In this document: positions 42,093-50,648 of the stretch, in pieces
Layout of the letters: each line of letters starts with the position of its first letter
How positions within the stretch are numbered: position 1 is the stretch's first letter
Assembly: GCF_028290025.1 (NCBI RefSeq)
Contig: NZ_JAQGKQ010000111.1
Location: forward strand, 1 to 61,856
DNA from: Cypionkella sp.
GTDB taxonomy: Bacteria > Pseudomonadota > Alphaproteobacteria > Rhodobacterales > Rhodobacteraceae
DNA length: 61,856 bases
Direction: 5' to 3'
Position numbers and translations under genes: made by a program
The notes under the pieces: model-generated
What the model saw: the letters and a program-made list of their open reading frames with translations, nothing else
Told to the model about the DNA's origin: nothing
Databases searched by the model: none

Positions 42093-42301
42093 GCCCGTAA
42101 ACCCTGCCTAGTTGCGCTGAGTTGCCCAGCGCCTTGTGGTATTCTTAAACGAAAACTGAAATCACCGCCACCGATCCTGCGCAGAAATCGACAAACTATG
42201 GTGGCGGCAGTAAGGTTTTTGCAGATCCGGTTTTGTACGCGCAGTGATGAATAATATTGCGCAGATGGGGTCTCGGCGGGCTGAAGCGCAAACAACCCCG
42301 G

Positions 42302-44284
42302 TCAGCCGTGCACCAAAATCAGTCGGCGCGGGTCCGAACCGACTTTCTCGGGCACATCTTGAGTGGTGTCATCCTCACTCCAGAATTGATCGACGATTTC
42401 GCCTGGTGGCTGGTAGGCGGTTTGCTGCTCAATCATAATCTTGCGGATGCGTTCGATATCATTGCGGTCGCAGGCGATGGCGAGTTGGTCGAGGGCGGCG
42501 AAAAGCTCGTCCAGCGGCTGACGGCTTTCGGTGGCCGACATGATCCGGGGATGGCTGGTGGATTTCGGGTCATTGCCGATCAGCAGTTCCTCGTGCAGCT
42601 TCTCGCCGGGGCGCAGCTGGGTGAACACAATGCCAATCTCACCCTCTTCGGGCTTTTCAACGGAAGGATCGGTAAAGATGACAGGCTTGAGCCCATGCAA
42701 ACGCGCCATTTTTGCAGCGAGTTCCGTGATCAGAACCGGGTCGCCCATGTCGAGCACAAAGACTTCGCCACCCTGCGCCATGGCACCGGCTTGGATAACA
42801 AGCTGGGCGGCTTCGGGGATCGTCATAAAGTAACGGGTGATTTCGGGATGGGTCACGGTCATCGGGCCGCCCGCCTCTATCTGGCGGCGAAACAGCGGAA
42901 TCACCGAGCCTGACGAGCCGAGCACATTGCCAAAGCGCACCATCGAAATCGTCGTGCCATTGTTGCGCGGCGCATCGGCCAGCGCCTGACAGACCAGTTC
43001 GGCCAAGCGTTTCGACGCGCCCATGATGTTGGTGGGACGCACCGATTTGTCGGACGAGATCAGAATGAATGACTTCACTCCGGCGGCGATTGACGCCTCG
43101 GCCAAAGTCGCGGTGCCGAATACGATGTTGCGCACACCCTCGGCAATATTGTGTTCGACCAGCGGCACATGCTTGTAGGCAGCGGCATGGTAGACGGTTT
43201 CGACCTGAAAATGCCGCAGCGTGCGATCAACCAGACGTGCCGACTTAATGCAGCCCAATACCGCAGAGATCGCAGCAGCAGAGCGCAGCGTGGCCTTGAG
43301 GTCGGTCAGTTCTTCCTCAACTGTGTAAAGCGCCAGTTCAGAAATCTCGTAAAGCACCAGACGCGCGGGTTTCAGCCGCAGAATCTGACGGCATAATTCA
43401 GAGCCGATTGAGCCGCCAGCACCGGTCACCATCACCACTTTGCCGGTGATATTGGCACCCAGCAACTCGCGGCGTGGCGGCACCGGATCGCGTCCCAGCA
43501 GATCTTCGATCTTGATGTCATTGATCTGATCAATGCGGGCCTTGCCCGTCATAATGTCATCAAGACCGGGCACGGACTGGATGAGAACCGGTTGATTTTC
43601 CAGCGATTTCAGAATTTCATTTCGGCGCAATTTGGTTGCAGAAGGGATCGCCAGCAACACCAAGTTCACGCCGTTGTCGCGAACCAGCCGCTCTATCTGC
43701 GTCGGCGAATACACTCTTATACCACCGACAAGAGTGCCTTGCGCCTGCCGCGAGTCGTCGATGAACGCGACGGGCACATAATCGCTGCGCTGATGCAGCA
43801 CTTGCAGCAACTGCCGACCCGCAGCCCCTGCCCCGTAAATCGCAACGCGTTCCTTGCGACGGTTTTGCTGATAGGTCATCAGCTCGCGGAAGCCAAAGCG
43901 GATGCCGCCAATGCTGAGAAAAGTCAGCATGATGTAGATCAGCGGGACGGCGCGCGGCACCGGAAGGTCAGCCATCTCGATCACGACGCTCATCAAAATG
44001 CCTGAAAGAATAGCTCCCCTCAGGATTGTAATCAGCGCGCGTCCGGCGATGTAGCGCAGCACGGCGCGGTAAAAGCCCAATCGAACGAAGATAAAGATCG
44101 TGGTTGGCAACACCGGAATTAGCACAACCCAAGATTGCAGATCATGCACAAAGGCAAAGCTTTCAAACTTCAAAACCATTGAAAGGAAGTATACCGCCAC
44201 CAAAAGCAATACATCGACCGCAACCTGAATGGCTCTTTTGTTAGAACGACTCATCGCCAGAAGCTGCTCTGTCATCGGGTTCAT
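42302..44284 (-). CDS. Membrane-anchored NDP-sugar 4,6-dehydratase (WbpM/PglF/CapD-like)
   Basis: A 660-residue protein. Four N-terminal membrane segments (about 18-130) are followed by a nucleotide-binding fold (VAIYGAGAAGRQLLQ, about 147-160) and a second, catalytic SDR domain (VMVTGAGGSIGSELCRQ, about 303-320). The active-site motif is ILISSDKSVRPTNIMGASKR: Met replaces the usual Tyr of the YxxxK pair, which is characteristic of the large WbpM/PglF type. It probably converts UDP-GlcNAc to the 4-keto-6-deoxy sugar for surface polysaccharide. It lies upstream of yjbH on the same strand with a 209-base gap. A low-identity alternative would be an epimerase, less likely. Confidence 0.93.
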   Translation of the reverse strand: MNPMTEQLLAMSRSNKRAIQVAVDVLLLVAVYFLSMVLKFESFAFVHDLQSWVVLIPVLPTTIFIFVRLGFYRAVLRYIAGRALITILRGAILSGILMSVVIEMADLPVPRAVPLIYIMLTFLSIGGIRFGFRELMTYQQNRRKERVAIYGAGAAGRQLLQVLHQRSDYVPVAFIDDSRQAQGTLVGGIRVYSPTQIERLVRDNGVNLVLLAIPSATKLRRNEILKSLENQPVLIQSVPGLDDIMTGKARIDQINDIKIEDLLGRDPVPPRRELLGANITGKVVMVTGAGGSIGSELCRQILRLKPARLVLYEISELALYTVEEELTDLKATLRSAAAISAVLGCIKSARLVDRTLRHFQVETVYHAAAYKHVPLVEHNIAEGVRNIVFGTATLAEASIAAGVKSFILISSDKSVRPTNIMGASKRLAELVCQALADAPRNNGTTISMVRFGNVLGSSGSVIPLFRRQIEAGGPMTVTHPEITRYFMTIPEAAQLVIQAGAMAQGGEVFVLDMGDPVLITELAAKMARLHGLKPVIFTDPSVEKPEEGEIGIVFTQLRPGEKLHEELLIGNDPKSTSHPRIMSATESRQPLDELFAALDQLAIACDRNDIERIRKIMIEQQTAYQPPGEIVDQFWSEDDTTQDVPEKVGSDPRRLILVHG

Positions 44285-44597
44285 TTAGCGACCTCGGTTA
44301 TACTTTGGCTTAACATGCTTCGCTAACGCTTCAGTTGAAATTTTTGCCGGATTTGGCCGATTTAGTAAACAATCTGATAACATAGTCTTGGCCCTGAAAA
44401 TAGCAACGCGGTCGAGCTTATAGGGTATCGCCGCAATATTTTAGGCGATCTGTCGCTCAAAAAACCCAGTTTGGCCTTTGCGTTAGTCCAAAGACAGCGG
44501 TCGCTGCAGTTGAGCTTGGTTAACGCTTTGTCGGTAGCACTTCGGCCTCAAGCCCCGAGCGGGTCGGATTGTTGGCACAACTAGGCGAGGTTAGGCG
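44285..44597. promoter_or_regulatory. Divergent promoter region of the 4,6-dehydratase and beta-helix genes
   Basis: No gene is visible in this 313-base stretch. It is more AT-rich than its neighbours, as expected for two divergent promoters, and contains TTAAC half-sites, but no clear operator could be recognised. Confidence 0.4.
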
Positions 44598-46886
44598 ATG
44601 AACAAGGCGATTACTCAAGGTCTGGTGTTGATGCCGCCACCGTTTTCGGCGGGACTGGCGCTTTGGTCGCGTGAGGATGGCTTAAGCGGGCAAGGCTCTT
44701 ACTTGGCGCAACCGAATGCGGCTTATGTGCCTGCCGATCAGGACTTTGCGGGCTGCCTTGAATTGCAAAAGACCAATGCGGTGCAAAAGTTGCGGTGTTT
44801 TCAGGCAATCCCGTGCCAACCGGGAATGTATCTGCGGGTGACGGCGCGGGTGAAGGCGATCAGCGGTGCGTTACCAATGGTGCGGATTGCCGGATGGGCG
44901 GGCAATGGCTCGGGTGGCAATGTCGGCAGTGCCGATCAAGTCGGGCCAGATGTCGCGCTGACGGGGTACGGCTCGGTGACGGTGGTCAGCGCAATCATTG
45001 GCTCGGGCAATCGGCCGGGGGTGGATATGGTGTGGGGCACTGCCCCGGCGTTCGGGCATTTTGGCGTTGATCTGACTGGGCCAACCGGCGGGGTGGTGCG
45101 GATTGACGACATCACGATTGAGGACGTGACGGATGTGTTTCACTCCGAGATGTTCGATTTTGTGGATGTGCGGGATTTCGGCGCGGTGGGGGATGGTGTC
45201 AGCGATGATCGCGCGGCGTTTGATGCAGCGGATGCGGCGGCGTCGGGTAAGACTGTGGTGGTGTCACCGGGAGTTTATTACATCGCCTCGCATCTGACGT
45301 TCGAAAATCCTGTGCAGTTTGAGGGCACCATTGTGATGCCGGACAGCCAGCGACTCGCCTGCACCCGTAATTATAACCTCGACACCTATGCGGCGGCGTT
45401 TGGTAGTGAGCTGACCGGGTTCAAAAAGGCGCTGCAGGTGCTGTTCTATTTCACCGATCATGTGACGCTGGATATGAACGGGCGGCGGGTTGAATTGACC
45501 GCGCCGATCAACGTCGCGGCCTTGTGCGGTTTGACCAGTTTCTCAACGCGGCGCAGCTTGGTGAATGGCAATCTGGTGGCGGTGCCGGGGACGGCGTGGA
45601 ACACCCAGAGCATGACGGCGCTTGCGACCTATACGGTGGCAAATCCGCTGATGCTGACGGGGGTGGCCAATATCGCGGCGATTCCGGTTGGCGCGCGGAT
45701 CAGCGGCACCGGGGTGGGGCGCGAGGTTTATGTGACCTCGAAGAACATCGCCGCCAGCACGATCACCCTGAGCCAACCGTTGTGGGCGGCGGCGGGGACG
45801 CGGACATTCACCTTTGATCGCTACGCCTATATGCTCGATTTCTCGGGCTTCGCGGTGCTGACGCGGTTTCAGATCAAAGAGGTGGAGTTTAGCTGCGCCG
45901 GTATCGCCAGCGGTATCAATCTCGCGTTGGCGGGGGCGATTTTCGATGTGTCGGAGTGTATGTTCGGGCTGGTGAAAGACCGCGCGATCACCTCGACTGG
46001 TGAGGGCTGTCAGGATTTGCACATTGACCGCTGCCAGTTTTTCTCGGCGGATCAGGGGCAGTTGGCGCAGAACCGCAACTCTATCGTGTTCAATGCCAAT
46101 GCCAACGACATCAAGATCCGCAACAACCGCTCGTCGCGGTTTGGGCATTTTGGCATCGTGGCGGGTTCGGGCGGATTGTTTGCGGGCAACCATTTCTTTG
46201 GTGGCGATGACAGCAGCAATGGCATTCGTCGCGCGGGGGTCGTGCTGACGCTGCCGAGTTCAAAGAGCTTTTTCACCGGCAATTATATCGACAACTGTTT
46301 TATCGAGTTGTCGAACGAGCATGATGCCGCGCCGGATTACAGCAATGAGTTCTCATTTGGCAGCCTTACAGTGACGGGAGATGTCTTTACCGCGCAGAAT
46401 GTGGTGGCTTGGTTCAGTTGGATCGTGATCACGCCACGCGGGCCGGGGCATTTCGTCTCGGGTTTATCGGTGACGAGCAATGTGTTTTATGCGCGCTCGG
46501 GTGATATTGACCGGGCGGAATCCATCGACACCAGCTATGCGACTCTGGCGTTCAATTCGTTCCGCAACGTGCATTTCGCGCAAAACACCTTCAATGGCGT
46601 GGTGAAGCGGGCGCTGAGCCCGATGTTGATTGAGCACACGCAAAACACTGAATCCGACACTTGCGCGGTGAACAGCAGCAACCTGCTGCCATTTGGCGGG
46701 CGGGCGCGGAATGTGGTGGCTGTGGTGGCGGAGGGGGCGATTACCAATGGCGCGGGGGTGGCGCAGTTTGTGACACCTTATGCACAGGTGGAGCAGGGCG
46801 TGGGCGGGCAGTTTGCCAATCTCAAATGGCCCAGCGCGGTGAAGGGCCGGGTGCAGGTGACGTTGCGGGTGGATAACCCGGCGTGA
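44598..46886 (+). CDS. Right-handed beta-helix protein, pectate lyase 3/GH28-related
   Basis: A 762-residue protein. Residues about 1-185 form a jelly-roll-like N-terminal domain. From about 190, FVDVRDFGAVGDGVSDDRAAF is the classical start of Pectate_lyase_3/glycosyl-hydrolase-28-like beta-helices, and a long series of N/D-rich beta coils follows (NANANDIKIRNNRSSRFGHF, then VAGSGGLFAGNHFFGGDDSS). No signal peptide is visible. Such proteins process or depolymerise exopolysaccharide. Its position beside the yjb genes and the 4,6-dehydratase supports that role. Catalytic residues could not be fixed by eye. Confidence 0.85.
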   Translation: MNKAITQGLVLMPPPFSAGLALWSREDGLSGQGSYLAQPNAAYVPADQDFAGCLELQKTNAVQKLRCFQAIPCQPGMYLRVTARVKAISGALPMVRIAGWAGNGSGGNVGSADQVGPDVALTGYGSVTVVSAIIGSGNRPGVDMVWGTAPAFGHFGVDLTGPTGGVVRIDDITIEDVTDVFHSEMFDFVDVRDFGAVGDGVSDDRAAFDAADAAASGKTVVVSPGVYYIASHLTFENPVQFEGTIVMPDSQRLACTRNYNLDTYAAAFGSELTGFKKALQVLFYFTDHVTLDMNGRRVELTAPINVAALCGLTSFSTRRSLVNGNLVAVPGTAWNTQSMTALATYTVANPLMLTGVANIAAIPVGARISGTGVGREVYVTSKNIAASTITLSQPLWAAAGTRTFTFDRYAYMLDFSGFAVLTRFQIKEVEFSCAGIASGINLALAGAIFDVSECMFGLVKDRAITSTGEGCQDLHIDRCQFFSADQGQLAQNRNSIVFNANANDIKIRNNRSSRFGHFGIVAGSGGLFAGNHFFGGDDSSNGIRRAGVVLTLPSSKSFFTGNYIDNCFIELSNEHDAAPDYSNEFSFGSLTVTGDVFTAQNVVAWFSWIVITPRGPGHFVSGLSVTSNVFYARSGDIDRAESIDTSYATLAFNSFRNVHFAQNTFNGVVKRALSPMLIEHTQNTESDTCAVNSSNLLPFGGRARNVVAVVAEGAITNGAGVAQFVTPYAQVEQGVGGQFANLKWPSAVKGRVQVTLRVDNPA

Positions 46887-46889
46887 GGG

Positions 46890-47378
46890 TTAGCGCAGGT
46901 CTTGAGGCGTCAGGCTGAAGGCTTTGCCAAATCCGGCGTTCAGCAGCGCCGATTGCGGCACAAGACGCACGAAAGCGAAATCGGGCAAATCTACGTAAAG
47001 GGTCGTCTTCGGATGGCCCTTTAGCCAATGCGCGCGCAGGGCTGGGCGCGCCGGATCATCTGCTGCCACAAACTCTGCATGGGCGCGGATCATCAGGCGG
47101 GGGTGGGTCAGCGGATCGCCTTTGTCACCCGGCTCTCCCAGCATCAGCGCGCAGGCGGGGTTGGCGCGCAAAGCTTGGGTATGTGGTGCTAGACCCGATA
47201 TCAATGCGATTGGGATACCACTTTCATCCAGACCATAAGCGATCCGACTGATACCGGGGGTTTGGCTTTGCGGATCGGTCCACGCCAGCGCGGCGTGTTT
47301 GGCTTGCATCAGCGACAGCGCCAACCTGCGGGCTTCGAGATCGGCATCGGCAACAAGATCGGGGCGCTTTTGGGTCAT
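46890..47378 (-). CDS. Pyridoxamine 5'-phosphate oxidase family protein (HugZ-like)
   Basis: A 162-residue split-barrel protein with RRLALSLMQAKHAALAWTDP, SRIAYGLDESGIPIALISGL, HTQALRANPACALMLGEP and the C-terminal FAFVRLVPQSALLNAGFGKAF, which resembles heme-utilisation HugZ-type members. The ATG at 47378 follows AAAGG; an upstream ATG at 47417 would add 13 residues. It is convergent with the beta-helix gene, with only 3 bases between the stop codons. Binding of FMN or heme is a family-level inference. Confidence 0.85.
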   Translation of the reverse strand: MTQKRPDLVADADLEARRLALSLMQAKHAALAWTDPQSQTPGISRIAYGLDESGIPIALISGLAPHTQALRANPACALMLGEPGDKGDPLTHPRLMIRAHAEFVAADDPARPALRAHWLKGHPKTTLYVDLPDFAFVRLVPQSALLNAGFGKAFSLTPQDLR

Positions 47379-47866
47379 TCCGGGCCTTTGAATAGGAAGG
47401 GAGGCCGTCGGTGGCATCGCTAAGGCTGCCGGGCGCTAAGCCCATTGATTATCATCCGAATCACCTGTTTGTGAACGGACGAAATAGCGGCGGATTGGTG
47501 GCATCGCAGGAAATGAGCTGAATGGACACCGCAACCTCGGCCTAAGCAATCGCTACACCGCCGATTGGCCTGAGAGGCAAGCCGGCGTTGTACTCGTACT
47601 TTCATTGCCACTTTTCTGGATATTTACAATATTCACCGCTTGATCTGTAAACTATTTACAGAAAAATCCCATGAATAAAAAGAGTTACCAAATATTTTAC
47701 AGATGCTTTATGGTTCTGAGATTAGTTCGGCATTTGTGATGTGTTTATTGTAGGTGGCGAATTTGTGTCCGATGCCCACTAAACGCTTTGGCAAACGGGG
47801 GAGCCCTGCTTACACAGCAGGCCGTTATGACAGAGCGAAAGCTTTGACTGGGATGGAGAGAGAACT
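47379..47866. promoter_or_regulatory. acs upstream region with palindromic candidate operator
   Basis: This 488-base gap has no credible gene. From about 47615 to 47760 it becomes strikingly AT-rich. It contains the 17-bp palindrome CTGTAAACTATTTACAG (47645-47661) and further TTTACA half-sites (near 47624 and 47695). The set lies about 170-240 bases upstream of acs and looks like a regulator-binding cluster. The factor is unknown; XRE-type short-chain-acyl regulators that bind TTTGCAAA-like sites are one possibility. Confidence 0.5.
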
Positions 47867-49828
47867 ATGTCCGATCACGCTGCTGCGCAGAAATATGCGG
47901 CCTCGGAAGACTTTATTGCCAACGCGCATGTGAACGCCGCACAATACGAAGCGATGTATGCGGCTTCGGTCGCTGAACCGGTGGCGTTTTGGGCCAAGGA
48001 AGGCCAGCGCATTGACTGGATCAAGCCGTATAGCCGCGTCAAGAACACCACGTTCAAGCGCGGCGAAGTTTCAATCAAATGGTTCGAGGATGGCACGCTG
48101 AACGTGTCCGCCAACTGCATCGACCGCCATATGCTCACCCGCGCCAACCAAACCGCGATCATATGGGAGCCGGATGATCCAAAAACCCCCGCGCAGCACA
48201 TCACCTATACGCAACTGCTGGAACAGACCTGCCGCATGGCCAATGTGCTGAAAGCACAGGGCGTCAAGCGTGGTGACCGCGTGGTGATCTATCTGCCGAT
48301 GATCCCGGAAGCCGCTTACGCGATGCTGGCTTGTGCAAGGATCGGGGCCATTCATTCGATTGTTTTCGCGGGTTTCTCACCGGATGCTCTGGCGAACCGG
48401 ATCAACGATTCTGATGCGAAAGTGGTGATCACCGCTGATTTTGCGCCGCGTGGCGGTAAGAAGACCGGGCTTAAGAACAACGCCGATGCGGCGCTGATGC
48501 ATTGCGATGATCGGGTGAAATGCTTGGTGGTGAAGCACACCGGTGATCAGACCTCTTGGGTGGATGGCCGCGATATTGATGTGCGCGCCGAGATGGCCGC
48601 CGCTAAACCGTACTGCGCCTATGTCGAGATGGGCGCGGAAGACCCGTTGTTTATTCTTTATACCTCGGGCTCGACCGGCAAACCAAAGGGAGTTGTGCAT
48701 ACCTCGGGCGGCTATCTGGTTTACGCCGCGATGACGCATCAGATCACCTTTGATTACCACGATGGCGATGTGTTTTGGTGCACCGCCGATGTCGGCTGGG
48801 TGACGGGCCACAGCTATATCATCTACGGCCCGCTGGCGAATGGGGCTACCACGGTGATGTTTGAAGGCGTGCCTACTTTCCCAGATGCCGGACGTTTCTG
48901 GGAGGTTTGCGCCAAGCATAAGGTTAGCCAGTTCTACACCGCGCCGACCGCGATCCGCTCGCTGATGGGATTGGGGCCAGAGTGGCCCGCCAAGCATGAC
49001 CTTTCCAGCTTGAAACTGCTCGGTTCGGTGGGGGAGCCGATCAACCCAGAGGCTTGGAATTGGTATAACCAGCATATCGGCCACAACCGTTGCCCGATTG
49101 TGGATACGTTCTGGCAGACCGAAACCGGCGGCCATCTGATCACGCCTTTGCCGGGTGCGATCGCGCAAAAGCCGGGTTCAGCGACGCTGCCGTTCTTTGG
49201 CGTGCAGCCGATCATCTTGGACCCTGCGACGGCGCAGGTTCAGACCGCCACCGAAACCGATGGCGTTTTGTGCATCGCTGACAGCTGGCCGGGGCAGATG
49301 CGCACGCTTTGGGGTGATCATGCGCGGTTTGAGGAAGCCTATTTCAGCCAATACCCCGGCTATTACTTCACCGGAGACGGCTGCAAGCGCGACGCCGATG
49401 GCTATTACTGGATCACCGGCCGGGTTGACGACGTGATCAACGTTTCCGGTCACCGGATGGGCACGGCGGAGGTTGAATCCGCGTTGGTGGCGCATCCGAA
49501 AGTCGCTGAAAGCGCGGTAGTCGGCTATCCGCATGATATCAAAGGCCAAGGCATCTACGCCTATGTGACGCTGATGAAGGGCGAAGAACCGAGCGATGCC
49601 TTGCGCAAAGAGCTTGAGGCTTGGGTGCGCAATGAGATCGGCCCGATAGCCAAGCCAGATCTTATCCAATGGGCTCCGGGCTTGCCGAAGACCCGTTCGG
49701 GCAAGATCATGCGGCGGATTTTGCGCAAGATCGCCGAGAACGACTTCGGTGCGCTGGGCGATATCTCGACCCTCGCCGATCCGGCGGTGGTTGATGATCT
49801 GATCGCCAACCGCATGAACAAGGCGTAA
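47867..49828 (+). CDS. acs: Acetyl-CoA synthetase (AMP-forming)
   Basis: A 653-residue enzyme of normal Acs length. The AMP-binding P-loop [20 protein letters not shown] is near residues 264-283, with the FWQTETGG and [20 protein letters not shown] motifs following. The C-terminal [11 protein letters not shown] contains the catalytic Lys that is regulated by acetylation in this family. It converts acetate, ATP and CoA to acetyl-CoA, AMP and PPi in the cytoplasm. A GGAGAG ribosome-binding site precedes the ATG. adk follows after 3 bases, so the two genes form one operon. Confidence 0.98.
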   Translation: MSDHAAAQKYAASEDFIANAHVNAAQYEAMYAASVAEPVAFWAKEGQRIDWIKPYSRVKNTTFKRGEVSIKWFEDGTLNVSANCIDRHMLTRANQTAIIWEPDDPKTPAQHITYTQLLEQTCRMANVLKAQGVKRGDRVVIYLPMIPEAAYAMLACARIGAIHSIVFAGFSPDALANRINDSDAKVVITADFAPRGGKKTGLKNNADAALMHCDDRVKCLVVKHTGDQTSWVDGRDIDVRAEMAAAKPYCAYVEMGAEDPLFILYTSGSTGKPKGVVHTSGGYLVYAAMTHQITFDYHDGDVFWCTADVGWVTGHSYIIYGPLANGATTVMFEGVPTFPDAGRFWEVCAKHKVSQFYTAPTAIRSLMGLGPEWPAKHDLSSLKLLGSVGEPINPEAWNWYNQHIGHNRCPIVDTFWQTETGGHLITPLPGAIAQKPGSATLPFFGVQPIILDPATAQVQTATETDGVLCIADSWPGQMRTLWGDHARFEEAYFSQYPGYYFTGDGCKRDADGYYWITGRVDDVINVSGHRMGTAEVESALVAHPKVAESAVVGYPHDIKGQGIYAYVTLMKGEEPSDALRKELEAWVRNEIGPIAKPDLIQWAPGLPKTRSGKIMRRILRKIAENDFGALGDISTLADPAVVDDLIANRMNKA

Positions 49829-49831
49829 GCG

Positions 49832-50494
49832 ATGGCCCCGGTTATCATCCTGCTTGGTCCGCCCGGTGCTGGTAAAGGCACGCAAGCCCGGATTTTGGAG
49901 GAGGATTTCGGGCTTATACAGCTTTCGACGGGTGATTTGCTGCGGGCTGCGCTGAGCGCAGGAACCCCGTCAGGGTTGGCGGCGAAAGCTGAGATGGCGG
50001 CGGGCGCGCTTGTGTCGGATGAGATCGTTTTGGCGATCCTGAAAGACCGGTTGCGCCAGCCTGATGTGGCAAAGGGCATCATTCTGGACGGGTTCCCGCG
50101 CACGGCGGGGCAAGCGGCGGCGCTTGATCAGTTGCTGGCTGAAACCGGGCAAAAGATCACGGCGGCGATCAGCCTTGAGGTTGACGATGCCGCGATGGTG
50201 GGCCGGGTTGCGGGCCGCCATAACTGTGCGGCTTGTGGCGAAGGCTACCATGACCAATTCAAACGACCTGCCCGCGCGGGGGTTTACGACAAATGCGGCG
50301 GCACGGAGTTCAAACGCCGCGCCGACGATAACGCCGAAACGGTGCGCGACAGGCTGATTGCCTATCACGCCCAGACTGCTCCGTTGATTGCGTATTACGA
50401 CAGCAAAGGCGTGTTGGAACGGATTGATGCGATGGGTGCCATCGCTGAGATCCGCCAAAGCCTTGGCCAGATCGTAACAGGCATCACGGCCTAA
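49832..50494 (+). CDS. adk: Adenylate kinase, long form with Cys-containing lid
   Basis: A 220-residue kinase with P-loop GPPGAGKGTQA near residues 8-18, LDGFPRT near 84 and RRADDNAETVRDRL. The lid holds CAACGEGYHDQ and YDKCGGTEF: the first CxxC is intact, but the second pair has only one Cys, so Zn binding is doubtful. It interconverts AMP + ATP with 2 ADP. The gene is 3 bases after acs, the enzyme that makes AMP, so it probably serves to recycle that AMP. The usual housekeeping adk of these bacteria lies in the ribosomal protein cluster, so this may be a second copy. Confidence 0.95.
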   Translation: MAPVIILLGPPGAGKGTQARILEEDFGLIQLSTGDLLRAALSAGTPSGLAAKAEMAAGALVSDEIVLAILKDRLRQPDVAKGIILDGFPRTAGQAAALDQLLAETGQKITAAISLEVDDAAMVGRVAGRHNCAACGEGYHDQFKRPARAGVYDKCGGTEFKRRADDNAETVRDRLIAYHAQTAPLIAYYDSKGVLERIDAMGAIAEIRQSLGQIVTGITA

Positions 50495-50536
50495 GGGAGT
50501 TCTACCCCCGTTGAGGAGCGGGGGCGGAGGAAAGAG

Positions 50537-50599
50537 CAAAGCGGCAAGGCCATAAGCCTGACCCCCTGCAAAAAGACCGGGGACAGGTTTGCCGCTTTG
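50537..50599 (+). ncRNA. Structured leader/attenuator between adk and the MFS permease gene
   Basis: An outer 11-bp perfect stem (CAAAGCGGCAA at 50537-50547 with TTGCCGCTTTG at 50589-50599) encloses a second stem, CCTGACCCC (50557-50565) with GGGGACAGG (50579-50587, one A-A mismatch). A preceding CCCCCG/CGGGGG hairpin lies near 50510-50526. The MFS start is 50 bases after the outer stem. It may be a terminator, attenuator or protein/RNA-binding leader; it has no T-run. Confidence 0.5.
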
Positions 50600-50648
50600 A
50601 ATTGGGATGGGAAGCGGCAGCGCGCCGCACAACAAGGGAGGCCAGACA

